NCBI GenBank assembly: GCA_026770585.1 | Contig: MU646638.1 | Coordinates: 263,601-276,100, forward strand | Direction of reading: 5' to 3' | DNA length: 12,500 nucleotides | Origin: Baffinella frigidus | Lineage: Eukaryota; Cryptophyceae; Cryptomonadales; Baffinellaceae | Part shown: positions 6,609-11,770 of the stretch, one piece after another | How positions within the stretch are numbered: position 1 is the stretch's first letter | Layout of the letters: each line of letters opens with the position of its first letter | Notes under the pieces: generated by a model | Seen by the model: the letters and a program-made list of their open reading frames with translations, nothing else | Told to the model about the DNA's origin: nothing | Databases searched by the model: none | Made by a program: the position numbers and the translations under genes

Positions 6609-6758
6609 CTAGAGGTCGTCCATATAGCCAGACATTGCGTCCTGGTACGTGGACATGAGCTTGTCTTCCAGATCCAGGAACGAGCGCAGCCTGCCATGGG
6701 TCCCCTGATTGTTAAGCCGATCGTTCAACCGGGCAGGGTTTGTACCAGGATCCTGACA
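6609..6758 (-). CDS. Candidate terminal exon, unidentified
   Basis: A minus-strand frame runs from just after an in-frame TAA to a TAG at 6609-6611. After a possible acceptor (AATGTCAG, exon from about 6752) it reads DPGTNPARLNDRLNNQGTHG, then RLRSFLDLEDKLMSTYQDAM, and ends SGYMDDL. GC3 is high and the C-terminus looks like an amphipathic acidic helix. A diverged copy of the first part lies at about 6975-7050, where a 4-nt length difference breaks the frame, so the copy looks dead. No family is recognised. Confidence 0.4.
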   Translation of the reverse strand, partial: CQDPGTNPARLNDRLNNQGTHGRLRSFLDLEDKLMSTYQDAMSGYMDDL

Positions 6759-6833
6759 TTATTCGAGCGGGCCCCATCCACACAGCGGCCTTCGAAGGGA
6801 TTTGAACAACTCCTACGCGATAAGACCTAGGAC

Positions 6834-6928
6834 CCTACGGTAGGCAACCTGTAGGGGCATAGGGGAGGTTCCTACGGATAAGGTAACGGAAACTCGGGCA
6901 CTGAGTGCCCGAAAATCCCATCGTTACC
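6834..6928. repeat. Hairpin-rich element with CCTACGGTAGG motif
   Basis: It begins with CCTACGGTAGG (6834-6844) and contains a nested stem-loop: GGTAACG (6882-6888) pairs with CGTTACC (6922-6928), enclosing the perfect CGGGCACT-G-AGTGCCCG (6895-6911). Its left part (CCTAGGACC, CCTACGG, GCATAGGGG) resembles the interior of the MITE-like element at 11024-11190, so it may be a decayed relative. Confidence 0.6.
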
Positions 6929-6974
6929 CTCTGTGTGGGTGGAAGTCAAGAGGGCCCCATGACGGTAAGCTCCT

Positions 6975-7050
6975 GGAACGAGCGGCACCTGGCATGGGTC
7001 CCATCACTGTTAACCAGGGCCATAGCTAAACCAGGCAGGGTTAGTACCCA
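6975..7050 (-). pseudogene. Diverged, frame-broken copy of the exon at 6609-6758
   Basis: On the minus strand GGTACTAACCCTGCC and GGGACCCATGCCAGG match the corresponding stretches of the upstream copy (GTNPA and GTHGR segments). A 4-nt length difference between them shifts the frame. Several replacements follow. Best read as a decayed duplicate. Confidence 0.45.
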
Positions 7051-7351
7051 ATACATACACGGCCGTTTTGTTGGTAGTTAAGGTCTCTCTCAGTACCACA
7101 TGAGCCTAAAATTAGTCAAGAGTCGAGACTCTGCGCCTGCGGGACATAATCGGGGACTCGACGTGAGATGAGGCTCTGAGAGCATTGTAAGGGACCTAAC
7201 ATGGCTTCACCACCTCTTTCCTAAAGCCAGGGCCGGAAACAGCGTAGCCGGGAAAAGGGAATACAAACACCCAGGGCACGAGGCCGGTCCGCTAAAACAT
7301 CTCGGCGATCAAGTGGATCCGGACCAGCTGGTCGTCAATACACAACTCTCT
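7051..7351. other. Region without a confident gene
   Basis: No repeat block. A few short minus-strand frames are coding-like: IDDQLVRIHLIAEMF before a TAG near 7293, and GYAVSGPGFRKEVVKPC before a TAG near 7198. They are too short to model alone and could be exon remnants of the same locus as the array at 7352-8264. A small palindrome, GAGTC-GA-GACTC, lies at 7120-7131. Confidence 0.35.
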
Positions 7352-7397
7352 CTAGGCGCACCTGAGGTGCTTGTCTTGCACATCCTCCTGCAAAGCG

Positions 7398-7400
<3 letters not shown>
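7352..7400 (-). pseudogene. Repeated-exon family, 3' fragment
   Basis: The minus strand reads ALQEDVQDKHL, then the donor CTCAG|GTGCGC and an in-frame TAG at 7352-7354 next to GA repeats. The upstream part of the exon has been replaced by a microsatellite. Confidence 0.5.
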
Positions 7401-7401
<1 letters not shown>

Positions 7402-7432
<31 letters not shown>

Positions 7433-7440
7433 ACTCTCTT

Positions 7441-7483
<43 letters not shown>
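7402..7483. repeat. (CT)n microsatellite
   Basis: Nearly pure CT/GA tract with short TTT and GCT interruptions, lying between two copies of the repeated exon. On the minus strand it is GA-rich and begins just after the exon donor. Confidence 0.95.
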
Positions 7484-7485
<2 letters not shown>

Positions 7486-7487
<2 letters not shown>

Positions 7488-7555
7488 AGGCACACCTGAC
7501 GTGCTCGTGTTCCACATCCTCCTGCAGAGCGCGCTGCCGCGATTCCAGCATCGAA
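7486..7555 (-). pseudogene. Repeated-exon family, 5'-truncated copy
   Basis: From 7551 the minus strand reads MLESRQRALQEDVEHEHV, followed by the donor GTCAG|GTGTGC and an in-frame TAG (7486-7488). Upstream of TTCGATG it is replaced by a GA microsatellite, so the Ala/Gly-rich half is missing. As an alternative it could be a 21-residue ORF starting at its own ATG. Confidence 0.5.
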
Positions 7556-7559
7556 CCCT

Positions 7560-7560
7560 C

Positions 7561-7599
<39 letters not shown>

Positions 7600-7607
7600 T
7601 CTCTCTC
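7560..7607. repeat. (CT)n-(CA)n-(CT)n compound microsatellite
   Basis: A CT tract, about ten CA units (7579-7599), then CT again, immediately next to exon copies on both sides. Confidence 0.95.
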
Positions 7608-7652
7608 TAGACGCACCTGACGTGCTCGTCGCGCGCTGCCGCGATTCTAGGT
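7607..7652 (-). pseudogene. Repeated-exon family, internally deleted copy
   Basis: The minus strand reads LESRQRA and then jumps to DEHVRCV; about 27 bases of the middle are missing and the frame shifts at the junction. The ATG is lost (CTAGAATCG for ATGCTGGAATCG). The donor CGTCAG|GTGCGT and following CTAGAGAGAG are kept. Confidence 0.5.
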
Positions 7653-7708
7653 TCCGTCCAGATCTCCCTAATCCTGGACTGGAGACTGCGTGACGGCCGT
7701 TTGGTATT

Positions 7709-7744
7709 AATGAAGGCCTCTCTCTCTTTCTCTCTTTCTCTCTT

Positions 7745-7776
<32 letters not shown>

Positions 7777-7821
7777 CCTCTCTCTCTTTCTCTCGCTTTC
7801 TCTCGCTCTCTCTCTCGCGCG

Positions 7822-7858
<37 letters not shown>

Positions 7859-7882
7859 GCGCGCGCGCTCTCTCTCTCTCTC
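7709..7882. repeat. Long compound microsatellite with (TGTC)6 and CG tracts
   Basis: CT/CTTT tract, six perfect TGTC units (7747-7770), CT with TTT interruptions, CG runs (about 7816-7826 and 7858-7868) and further CT. The sequence is all pyrimidine or alternating purine-pyrimidine. Long S/L-rich or R/E-rich translations across it are artefacts. Confidence 0.95.
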
Positions 7883-8004
7883 TAGGCGCACCTGACGATA
7901 TCGCTTTCCGGCGCTTCCTGCAGCGCGCGCTGCCGAGATTCCAGCATCGAACTGTCCCCACCCCCCGCCGCTCCTGCGGGTCCCCCTGCATAGGCAGCGT
8001 CCGC
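7882..8004 (-). CDS. Repeated-exon family, most complete copy
   Basis: On the minus strand a 3' splice site (TTGGTAG) precedes an exon starting at 8004 and reading ADAAYAGGPAGAAGGGDSS, then MLESRQRALQEAPESDIV. A 5' splice site GTCAG|GTGCGC follows, putting the exon end at 7892 (113 nt). An in-frame TAG lies at 7882-7884, within ten bases of the donor, followed at once by GA repeats. Comparison with the copy at 8089-8154 over the first 23 codons gives ten differing codons; nine are synonymous, including AGT/TCT for serine, and one is G/E. That pattern supports real coding in this frame. The protein is unidentified; the composition is Ala/Gly-rich, then a charged helix. Confidence 0.6.
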   Translation of the reverse strand, partial: ADAAYAGGPAGAAGGGDSSMLESRQRALQEAPESDIVRCA

Positions 8005-8010
8005 CTACCA

Positions 8011-8088
8011 AGGGTTTCGGCTTTAAGGTTTCGGGTTTCGAGGTTTGTGGTTTCGGGGGTCAGGTTTCGGGTTTCGGATTTCGAGCGA
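8011..8088. repeat. GGGTTTC-type repeat block
   Basis: Plus-strand GGTTTCG/GGGTTTCG units, a variant of TTTAGGG, lie between two exon copies. On the minus strand the block ends at the exon acceptor, so it would be intronic. Confidence 0.8.
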
Positions 8089-8154
8089 TTCCAGCATCGA
8101 AGAGTCCTCACCCCCTGCCGCCCCCGCAGGACCCCCCGCATAGGCCGCGTCCGC
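8089..8154 (-). pseudogene. Repeated-exon family, 3'-truncated copy
   Basis: It has the same acceptor (TTGGTAG) and the same frame from 8154: ADAAYAGGPAGAAGGEDSSM, then LES. After that codon the sequence leaves the family and runs into GGGTTTC repeat DNA. The copy lies exactly 150 bp from the complete copy. Its differences from the complete copy are almost all synonymous, so its divergence happened under constraint even though it is now truncated. Confidence 0.55.
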
Positions 8155-8160
8155 CTACCA

Positions 8161-8236
8161 AGGGTTTCGGGTTTAAGGTTTCGGGTTTCGGGTTTCGGGT
8201 TTCTGGGTTCGGATTTCAGGTTTGTGGTTTCGGGAC
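8161..8236. repeat. GGGTTTC-type repeat block
   Basis: The same variant and position relative to the exon copy as 8011-8088, about 150 bp away, indicating that exon plus flanking repeat duplicated together. Confidence 0.8.
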
Positions 8237-8242
8237 GCGCCC

Positions 8243-8264
8243 GTCCCGTGTAGGCGGCGTCCGC
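8243..8264 (-). pseudogene. Repeated-exon family, 5' fragment
   Basis: GCGGACGCCGCCTACACGGG on the minus strand reads ADAAYTG, matching the start of the family with synonymous GCC and TAC codons. The acceptor AG is absent (TAACCG precedes it), so this copy is probably inactive. Confidence 0.5.
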
Positions 8265-8282
8265 CGGTTACGCGCGGGCATA

Positions 8283-8456
8283 TGGTTTAGGATTTTGGGT
8301 TTGGAAGTTTGGGTTTGGGGTTCAGGGTTTAGGGTTTAGGGTTTAGGGTTTGGGGTTTGGGGTTTGGGGTTTAGGGTTTAGGGTTTAGGGTTTAGGATTT
8401 TGGGGTTCAGGGTTTAGGGTTTGGGGTGTAGGTTTCGGGTTTCGGGTTTCGGGTGA
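8283..8456. repeat. Telomere-like block, G-rich strand
   Basis: TTTAGGG and TTTGGGG units in local runs, ending in four GGGTTTC units. Polarity is G-rich on the plus strand, opposite to most blocks at the left of the window. Confidence 0.9.
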
Positions 8457-8461
8457 CTTAC

Positions 8462-8509
8462 GTGATCCCAGATGATCTCGCGGGAGGCTTGTGGCAGCGT
8501 CGGTAACAG
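8462..8509 (-). CDS. Candidate 48-nt internal exon with consensus splice sites
   Basis: On the minus strand TGTGCAG precedes, and a perfect GTAAGT donor follows, a 48-nt open segment reading LLPTLPQASREIIWDH (phase 0 at both ends). It sits between two telomere-like blocks. Its phase fits directly onto the acceptor of the repeated exon at 8154 or 8004, so both could belong to one minus-strand gene whose intron is made of telomere-like DNA. The product is unidentified. Confidence 0.42.
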
Positions 8510-8521
8510 CTGCACACGTGG

Positions 8522-8576
8522 TTTTGGGGTTTAGAGTTTAGGGTTTATAGTTGAGTGTTTAGTATTTAGGGTCTGG
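8522..8576. repeat. Short degenerate telomere-like block, G-rich
   Basis: TTTTGGGG, TTTAGAG, TTTAGGG and TTTAGTA units on the plus strand. Confidence 0.75.
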
Positions 8577-8930
8577 TTGCCATGCTGGGTTTGCAGTACA
8601 CATCCGTCAACTTCGGAACGGGAAAGACCCAGCGCTCACCAAATCGGTGCCGATTGCTCACCAAATCGGTCTTTTCCCAAAAAGACAGAGGCAGAGCTAG
8701 GTGTTCTGGTCTGGGGGCACGGCCCACGGAGGCAACGCCCCCCATCCTTCTGGAATGTTCCAGCCTCGTCCTGTATCAGAGCTAGTATGTCCACTTAGAA
8801 GCGACCGAGGACCTTTTCACCTAAAGGACCTTGGATCCAAGGTGAGATTGCGGTTAGGTTCCAGGGCAATAGATAAGATTCTAGTGCAAATGGTTTAGAT
8901 GAACTGTATCCGTGAAGACCCCAGTGGCTG
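8577..8930. other. Region without a confident gene; 22-bp-spaced direct repeat
   Basis: GCTCACCAAATCGGT occurs at 8634-8648 and 8656-8670. On the minus strand each copy gives GATTTGGTGAGC, a donor-like sequence. Frames in this stretch are short, and none is convincing on either strand. Confidence 0.5.
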
Positions 8931-9098
8931 CTAAGTGAAGCGAGGAAGCGGGCGGCGCACCCCAGACGCACGCGCCACGTCGGGGTTCCCCGGCACCGGA
9001 GGGCCAGCGGCAGAAGAGTCGCGGCCGTGCCAGGGCGAACCCATATGGATTCTCGGGAGCGGATTTGAGGCGATCTGGATCGCCTGCTGCTCGTGCAT
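8931..9098 (-). CDS. Candidate terminal exon, unidentified
   Basis: After a possible acceptor (GTGGGCAG) the minus strand reads MHEQQAIQIASNPLPRIHMG, then SPWHGRDSSAAGPPVPGNPD and an R-rich tail to a TAG at 8931-8933. GC3 is high and the first part is natural in composition. The same frame continues open upstream to about 9431, but there it crosses AT- and T-rich DNA and reads as F/L-rich sequence that looks intronic. The start of this segment (acceptor plus HEQ) is partly duplicated at 9237-9255. Confidence 0.35.
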   Translation of the reverse strand: MHEQQAIQIASNPLPRIHMGSPWHGRDSSAAGPPVPGNPDVARASGVRRPLPRFT

Positions 9099-9381
9099 CT
9101 GCCCACGCCGGATTTTGTCAGTGAAAAAAAACAAACGGGGTCCGCCTATGGTGGGAGTTAAAAAGAACCTGAAGGACCTAAAGGGAGGGGGGAGGAGTCG
9201 GGAGAGAGGGTGCAGGGCCATGCGCGTGTTCTGACACCTGCTCGTGTATCTGCCCGGGGTGGGGGTGGGGGAGTCAGGCGGGAGGAAATATAATTCGAAC
9301 GAAATTAATAATGTCTTATGTAAGGGTTGTTTCTGAAATTTAGTGATGAAGGGTGCAGGGCTACGCGCGTGTGCCGACACC
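9082..9381. repeat. Two overlapping dispersed duplications
   Basis: CTGCTCGTGCATCTGCCC (about 9086-9103) recurs as CTGCTCGTGTATCTGCCC (9238-9255). Separately, GGGTGCAGGGCCATGCGCGT (9208-9227) recurs near 9351-9370 with small changes. The two overlap in a chain, so the segment grew by successive partial duplications. The rest of 9256-9500 shows no gene. Confidence 0.7.
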
Positions 9382-9502
9382 CCGGAAACCACCACCCACA
9401 TGAGCCCAAGGGCATCCCGATAATACCGCACGTATGGTAACTACCCTCCTGTCACAGCGTCAGCGCAGGGCAGGGGAGGGAGGGGACGGAGACGCTACAC
9501 AC

Positions 9503-9556
9503 TTCACCCTACACCCTTAACTACAAACCCTCAACCCTGAACCTTACACCTAAGCT
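9503..9556. repeat. Short telomere-like C-rich block
   Basis: CACCCTACACCCTTAA, ACCCTCAACCCTGAA and similar units, a small, degenerate interstitial copy. Confidence 0.75.
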
Positions 9557-9576
9557 CAAAAGCTCGCTGTGGTTTT

Positions 9577-9602
9577 GGAAAGGAGACCGATTCGCGCCAC
9601 AG
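9577..9602 (-). pseudogene. LWR-SVSFP coding repeat, fragment
   Basis: The minus strand reads ELWRESVSFP, matching DLWRDSVSFP of the copies at 9702-9763 and 9910-9970. Changes are conservative (D/E) or synonymous (CTC/CTG, TCT/TCC). Confidence 0.45.
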
Positions 9603-9701
9603 CTCAGTGTCGAGGCGGGAACGTCTTACGACTCATAGACTTTTGGATATCACTTGTCTCTAGGCTGAGAGTAATAACGAAAGAAAAATCAGGAGAAGGC
9701 A

Positions 9702-9763
9702 GGGAAAGGAAACCGAGTCGCGCCAGAGATCGCTTGCAGCCTTCTCGAGCGGGGTGGGCTTCG
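9702..9763 (-). pseudogene. LWR-SVSFP coding repeat, second copy
   Basis: The minus strand reads KPTPLEKAASDLWRDSVSFP. Against the copy inside 9801-10010, over 20 codons, six codon differences are synonymous and two change the residue (K/E, S/R). Downstream of FP the two copies diverge. It may be an exon of its own or a fragment. Confidence 0.45.
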
Positions 9764-9800
9764 AAGGAGGAAGGGACCACTAACCCACATACAGCCCACA

Positions 9801-10010
9801 TCACGTCTGTCCTTCTATGTTTCTGGTACAAGGACGCCGGAATCCGGCGTCCTTGTGCTGGTAGACGGACCACACCGATCTAGGGTTTGCGCCCTTTGTG
9901 AGGGTTGGTGGGAAAGAGACCGAGTCGCGCCAGAGATCGCGCGCAGCCTCCTCGAGCGGGGTTGGCTTCGCCGGTAGCGCGAACCGCGCCAGCGACACGC
10001 GCCCCGCGAC
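9801..10010 (-). CDS. Candidate terminal exon with LWR-SVSFP repeat, unidentified
   Basis: A minus-strand frame of 69 codons opens after a possible acceptor (CTCCAATAG) at 10010 and stops with TGA at 9801-9803. It reads VAGRVSLARFALPAKPTPLE, then EAARDLWRDSVSFPPTLTKG and VWSVYQHKDAGFRRPC. GC3 is high in the first two thirds. Both repeat segments recur nearby with mainly synonymous or conservative differences. The acceptor AG doubles as an in-frame TAG where the other copies have CAG, so loss of function by a Q-to-stop change is an alternative reading. A perfect 14-bp inverted repeat (9828-9856) lies in the last third. No known domain. Confidence 0.48.
   Translation of the reverse strand, partial: VAGRVSLARFALPAKPTPLEEAARDLWRDSVSFPPTLTKGANPRSVWSVYQHKDAGFRRPCTRNIEGQT
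9828..9856. repeat. Near-perfect palindrome, 14-bp arms, 1-nt centre
   Basis: ACAAGGACGCCGGA and TCCGGCGTCCTTGT flank a single A. It lies within the candidate frame at 9801-10010, where it encodes QHKDAGFRRPC. Confidence 0.9.
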
Positions 10011-10100
10011 CTATTGGAGTGTCCAGGACGCGGTTTAGTGTCCAGGAAAACGCCCACCAGCCTTCTATTCGCTTCATGTCCGGCAAAATGCCCACGCGGT

Positions 10101-10137
10101 GCGACACGCGCCAGCGACACGCGCCCCGCGCCCTGCC
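10101..10137 (-). pseudogene. GRVSLAR coding repeat, second copy
   Basis: The minus strand reads WQGAGRVSLARVAPR; GAGRVSLAR matches the start of the frame at 9801-10010 and the copy at 10304-10381. The frame then continues as GHFAGHEANRRLVGVFL toward 10030, so a longer coding segment is possible. Confidence 0.42.
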
Positions 10138-10289
10138 ATCGCGCGCGCGTCAGATGGCTGACGCTACCTTGTTTGTGTGGTTGATAGACTCTGGGAGGCG
10201 ACACACGAGGGCAGAAGATGCTCTAGAGAGTCACCTACCCAGAGTCATATATCACCGAGTATACAACGTATACGAAGATAATAAGACGC

Positions 10290-10625
10290 ATGTATCAGGC
10301 GGCGGCGCGAACCGCGCGAGCGAGACACGCCGCCCCGCGCCCTGTTGGAATGTCCAGGACGCGTGCGTCAGTGTCCAAGAAATTTATGGAAGAGGAACTG
10401 AGCACACACCACGACCGCATCAAGCTGATGAGCAGGAAAAAGCGCGAACGCAGCGAGATGCGAGAGGGTGGGCTAGACCTGCGGCTGGTCCCCGTCCGTC
10501 GCCCGCGCGACAGCTTGGTACGGAGAACCAGATGTGAAATCTTGGGCCACGGAGGGGAGGTGTCTCCTCCGTGGCAAAGCTTCCAGCGGAACCGGACAGC
10601 GAGAATGCACAGTATACCAGCATAG
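10290..10625 (+). CDS. Candidate plus-strand ORF; middle part coding-like
   Basis: An ATG-initiated 111-codon frame. The first 30 codons are antisense to the GRVSLAR repeat and probably a shadow. The middle, 10377-10467, is strongly protein-like: KKFMEEELSTHHDRIKLMSR, then KKRERSEMRE, a basic-acidic helix without low complexity, followed by a possible donor (GAGAGG|GTGGGC). The last third is antisense to the minus-strand exon at 10479-10589. I read this as a possible plus-strand exon of about 90 bases inside a longer chance ORF. No family is identified. Confidence 0.3.
   Translation: MYQAAARTARARHAAPRPVGMSRTRASVSKKFMEEELSTHHDRIKLMSRKKRERSEMREGGLDLRLVPVRRPRDSLVRRTRCEILGHGGEVSPPWQSFQRNRTARMHSIPA
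10304..10381 (-). pseudogene. GRVSLAR coding repeat, third copy with in-frame codon insertion
   Basis: The minus strand reads ASWTFQQGAGRRVSLARFAP. Compared with the first copy it has one extra codon (R) and three synonymous changes (CGC/CGT, GTG/GTC, CTG/CTC) within RVSLARFA, with no replacement there. Positions equivalent to the acceptor/stop TAG of the first copy read CAG here. Confidence 0.45.
10479..10589 (-). CDS. DTRPLE exon family, second paralogue
   Basis: The minus strand reads PLEALPRRRHLPSVAQDFTS, then GSPYQAVARATDGDQPQ, ending at CCGCAG|GTCTAG. It aligns along its full length with codons 10-53 of the exon at 10813-10971. The only length difference is 21 nt (seven codons), which keeps the frame, and LPRRRHLPSVAQ is identical. 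The frame is open upstream to at least 10630. The donor is GTCTAG rather than GTGAGA and contains an in-frame TAG, so splicing here is less certain. A hairpin (10547-10555 with 10566-10574) lies within it. Confidence 0.5.
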
Positions 10626-10647
10626 ATTGAGCGTTCCCCCCGGGCAG

Positions 10648-10747
10648 GTTCGACCTTACGCGGGATGCGGAGCTGAAGGTGACGTGGCTGCGGTGCAGGA
10701 GTGTAGGGCGAGGCGTGCGTGCAGTGAACGGCGGGAGTGCGGGGTGA
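10648..10747 (+). CDS. Candidate terminal exon, strand uncertain
   Basis: The plus strand has a pyrimidine-rich acceptor (GTTCCCCCCGGGCAG) followed by a frame reading RFDLTRDAELKVTWLRCRSV, then GRGVRAVNGGSAG and a TGA at 10745-10747. Composition and GC3 look natural. On the minus strand the same DNA has an acceptor-like GATCTAG near 10770, an open frame and a GTAAGG donor near 10663, which would suit the intron that follows the exon at 10813-10971. Only one strand is likely real; protein composition favours plus, gene context favours minus. Confidence 0.3.
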
Positions 10748-10812
10748 ACATGGCGTTGGAACACGGGCCCTAGATCTCCCTAAACCTCTCCTCTCTCCTC
10801 AAAATATCTCAC

Positions 10813-10971
10813 CTGAGGGGGGTCCCCGTCCATCGACCGCGTGACGGCTGGGTACGGAGAACTGGAAGCGGGTTCGCGAGAGGCGAAGGAGGATTCTTGG
10901 GCCACGGAGGGGAGGTGTCTCCTCCGGGGCAACGTTTCCAGCGGCCGCGTGTCCTCTTCGGGGGCGTTCAT
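10813..10971 (-). CDS. DTRPLE exon family, candidate first coding exon
   Basis: The minus strand starts with ATG at 10971 and reads MNAPEEDTRPLETLPRRRHL, PSVAQESSFASREPASSSPY, then PAVTRSMDGDPPQ. It ends exactly at a consensus donor CCTCAG|GTGAGA (53 codons, phase 0). GC3 is high. Codons 10-53 have a paralogue at 10479-10589 and codons 1-13 have a paralogue at 11178-11279. The segment just upstream (10972-11023) is also conserved next to the latter and contains a possible acceptor (CACAG) 17 bases before the ATG. The protein is unidentified; it is rich in P, S and R and looks disordered. Confidence 0.55.
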
Positions 10972-11023
10972 AATGCCCAGGTGCGCCTGTGCCCGAGAGT
11001 CCCAGTGAGTTTTTCAGTCAAGC
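10938..11023. repeat. Direct repeat copy 1 (pair with 11247-11333)
   Basis: About 83 bp from GCGGCCGCGTGTCCTCTTCG to TTTTTCAGTCAAGC, matching 11249-11333 with about nine changes and 2 nt of indels. It carries the start of the DTRPLE exon and its upstream flank. The MITE-like element begins directly after its right edge. Confidence 0.9.
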
Positions 11024-11190
11024 TAATAGAGTAATGGACCAAAAATGGGGTAGTTAGACCTACGGGATTGCCTAGGACCTCCTACTGTAGGCCAAAATCC
11101 TAGGCCGTTTTGGTCATAGGAGCCCTACGGCCTACGGTAGGAAATACCGTAGGCATAACTACCCCATTTTTAGTCCGTTAGCCTATGAAA
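11024..11190. mobile_element. MITE-like foldback element with about 30-bp terminal inverted repeats
   Basis: The left end TAATGGACCAAAAATGGGGT (11032-11051) pairs with the right end TACCCCATTTTTAGTCCGTT (about 11160-11179), extending inward through TAGTTA..CCTACGG with few mismatches; pairing extends weakly outward to ATAG. The interior is made of CCTACGG/CCTAGG palindromes, including CCTACGGTAGG (11131-11141). No ORF or transposase is present. The target duplication is unclear (GC at both edges is possible). It lies at the edge of a duplicated segment, and the frame of the paralogue at 11178-11279 terminates inside its right end. Confidence 0.8.
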
Positions 11191-11279
11191 GCGGCCGCTT
11201 GGCTGGAACAGACAGGGTGTGCGCCGGGATTATGGTCAAACGATTCAAGCGGCCGCGTGTCCTCTTTGGGGGCGTTCAT
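11178..11279 (-). pseudogene. DTRPLE exon family, copy truncated by the MITE-like element
   Basis: From the ATG at 11279 the minus strand reads MNAPKEDTRPLES, matching the first 13 codons of the exon at 10813-10971 (E/K and T/S replacements, one synonymous change). It then departs from the family into SFDHNPGAHPVCSSQ and stops at a TAA within the terminal repeat of the element at 11024-11190. A possible acceptor (GTTGCAG) precedes the ATG by 17 bases, at the same place as in the other copy. Confidence 0.5.
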
Positions 11280-11333
11280 TATGCCCAGGTGCGCCTGCAA
11301 CCCGCGAGTCCCCCGTGAGTTTTTCAGTCAAGC
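11247..11333. repeat. Direct repeat copy 2 (pair with 10938-11023)
   Basis: About 85 bp, offset 308-310 from copy 1. It is not followed by the MITE-like element; instead CAAGC continues into GGCTGTTTCAGTC. Confidence 0.9.
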
Positions 11334-11337
11334 GGCT

Positions 11338-11367
11338 GTTTCAGTCCAGCGGCCGCGTGACTGAAAC
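11338..11367. repeat. Short hairpin enclosing a NotI-type octamer
   Basis: GTTTCAGTC and GACTGAAAC, 9-bp perfect arms, enclose CAGCGGCCGCGT. Confidence 0.75.
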
Positions 11368-11445
11368 GGGCGCGTCGGGGCCATGGCCAAACCAGGCACA
11401 CGCTTAGCACCAGGAACATGCGCGATTCGTGAAAACGAGAAGTGG

Positions 11446-11597
11446 AATGCTCACAGCGACTAGCGACATGTTGAGTAGTGTGGTGGCTCCTCGAAAAAAC
11501 ACCACTTCCTGTTGTGGTTCCTCGGTTGAGCAGTGTTGTGGTTCCTCGCAATGCTCAAAACGACCAGTAACATGTTGAGTGCTGTTGTGCTTCCTCG
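11446..11597. repeat. Direct repeat pair with a nested 24-bp repeat
   Basis: Positions 11446-11493 and 11550-11597 are about 75% identical over 48 bp (shared ACATGTTGAGT and CCTCG). Between them GTTGTGGTTCCTCG occurs at 11511-11524 and 11535-11548 (period 24). On the minus strand the pair reads RGATTLLNMSLVAVSI and RGSTTALNMLLVVLSI, mostly conservative replacements; coding is possible but less supported than for the other families. Confidence 0.75.
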
Positions 11598-11770
11598 GAG
11601 CGCTGCCCGCGGAGACAAAACCTCGAGAGTGAAACGTCTCAAAGCAGCAGGGAACCTCCACTTTGGCATTTTCTAATTAGGCCGCCTCTTAATGGAAAAT
11701 TATGAAAAAAACACCAGCTTGTCAGGCTCGCTAAGCTGAACAAATACTGTGAGTAACGGTGGGGACTCAC

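Noticed and set aside
7352-7895. Long minus-strand R/E-rich and plus-strand S/L-rich frames across the microsatellites
   Set aside because: Artefacts of CT/GA repeats. The real signal in this interval is in a different phase and only at the exon copies.
9905-10537. 210-codon plus-strand frame, the longest in the window
   Set aside because: It lacks an ATG at its start and is antisense to repeat families that show synonymous divergence on the minus strand. The two repeat copies it contains do not keep its frame.
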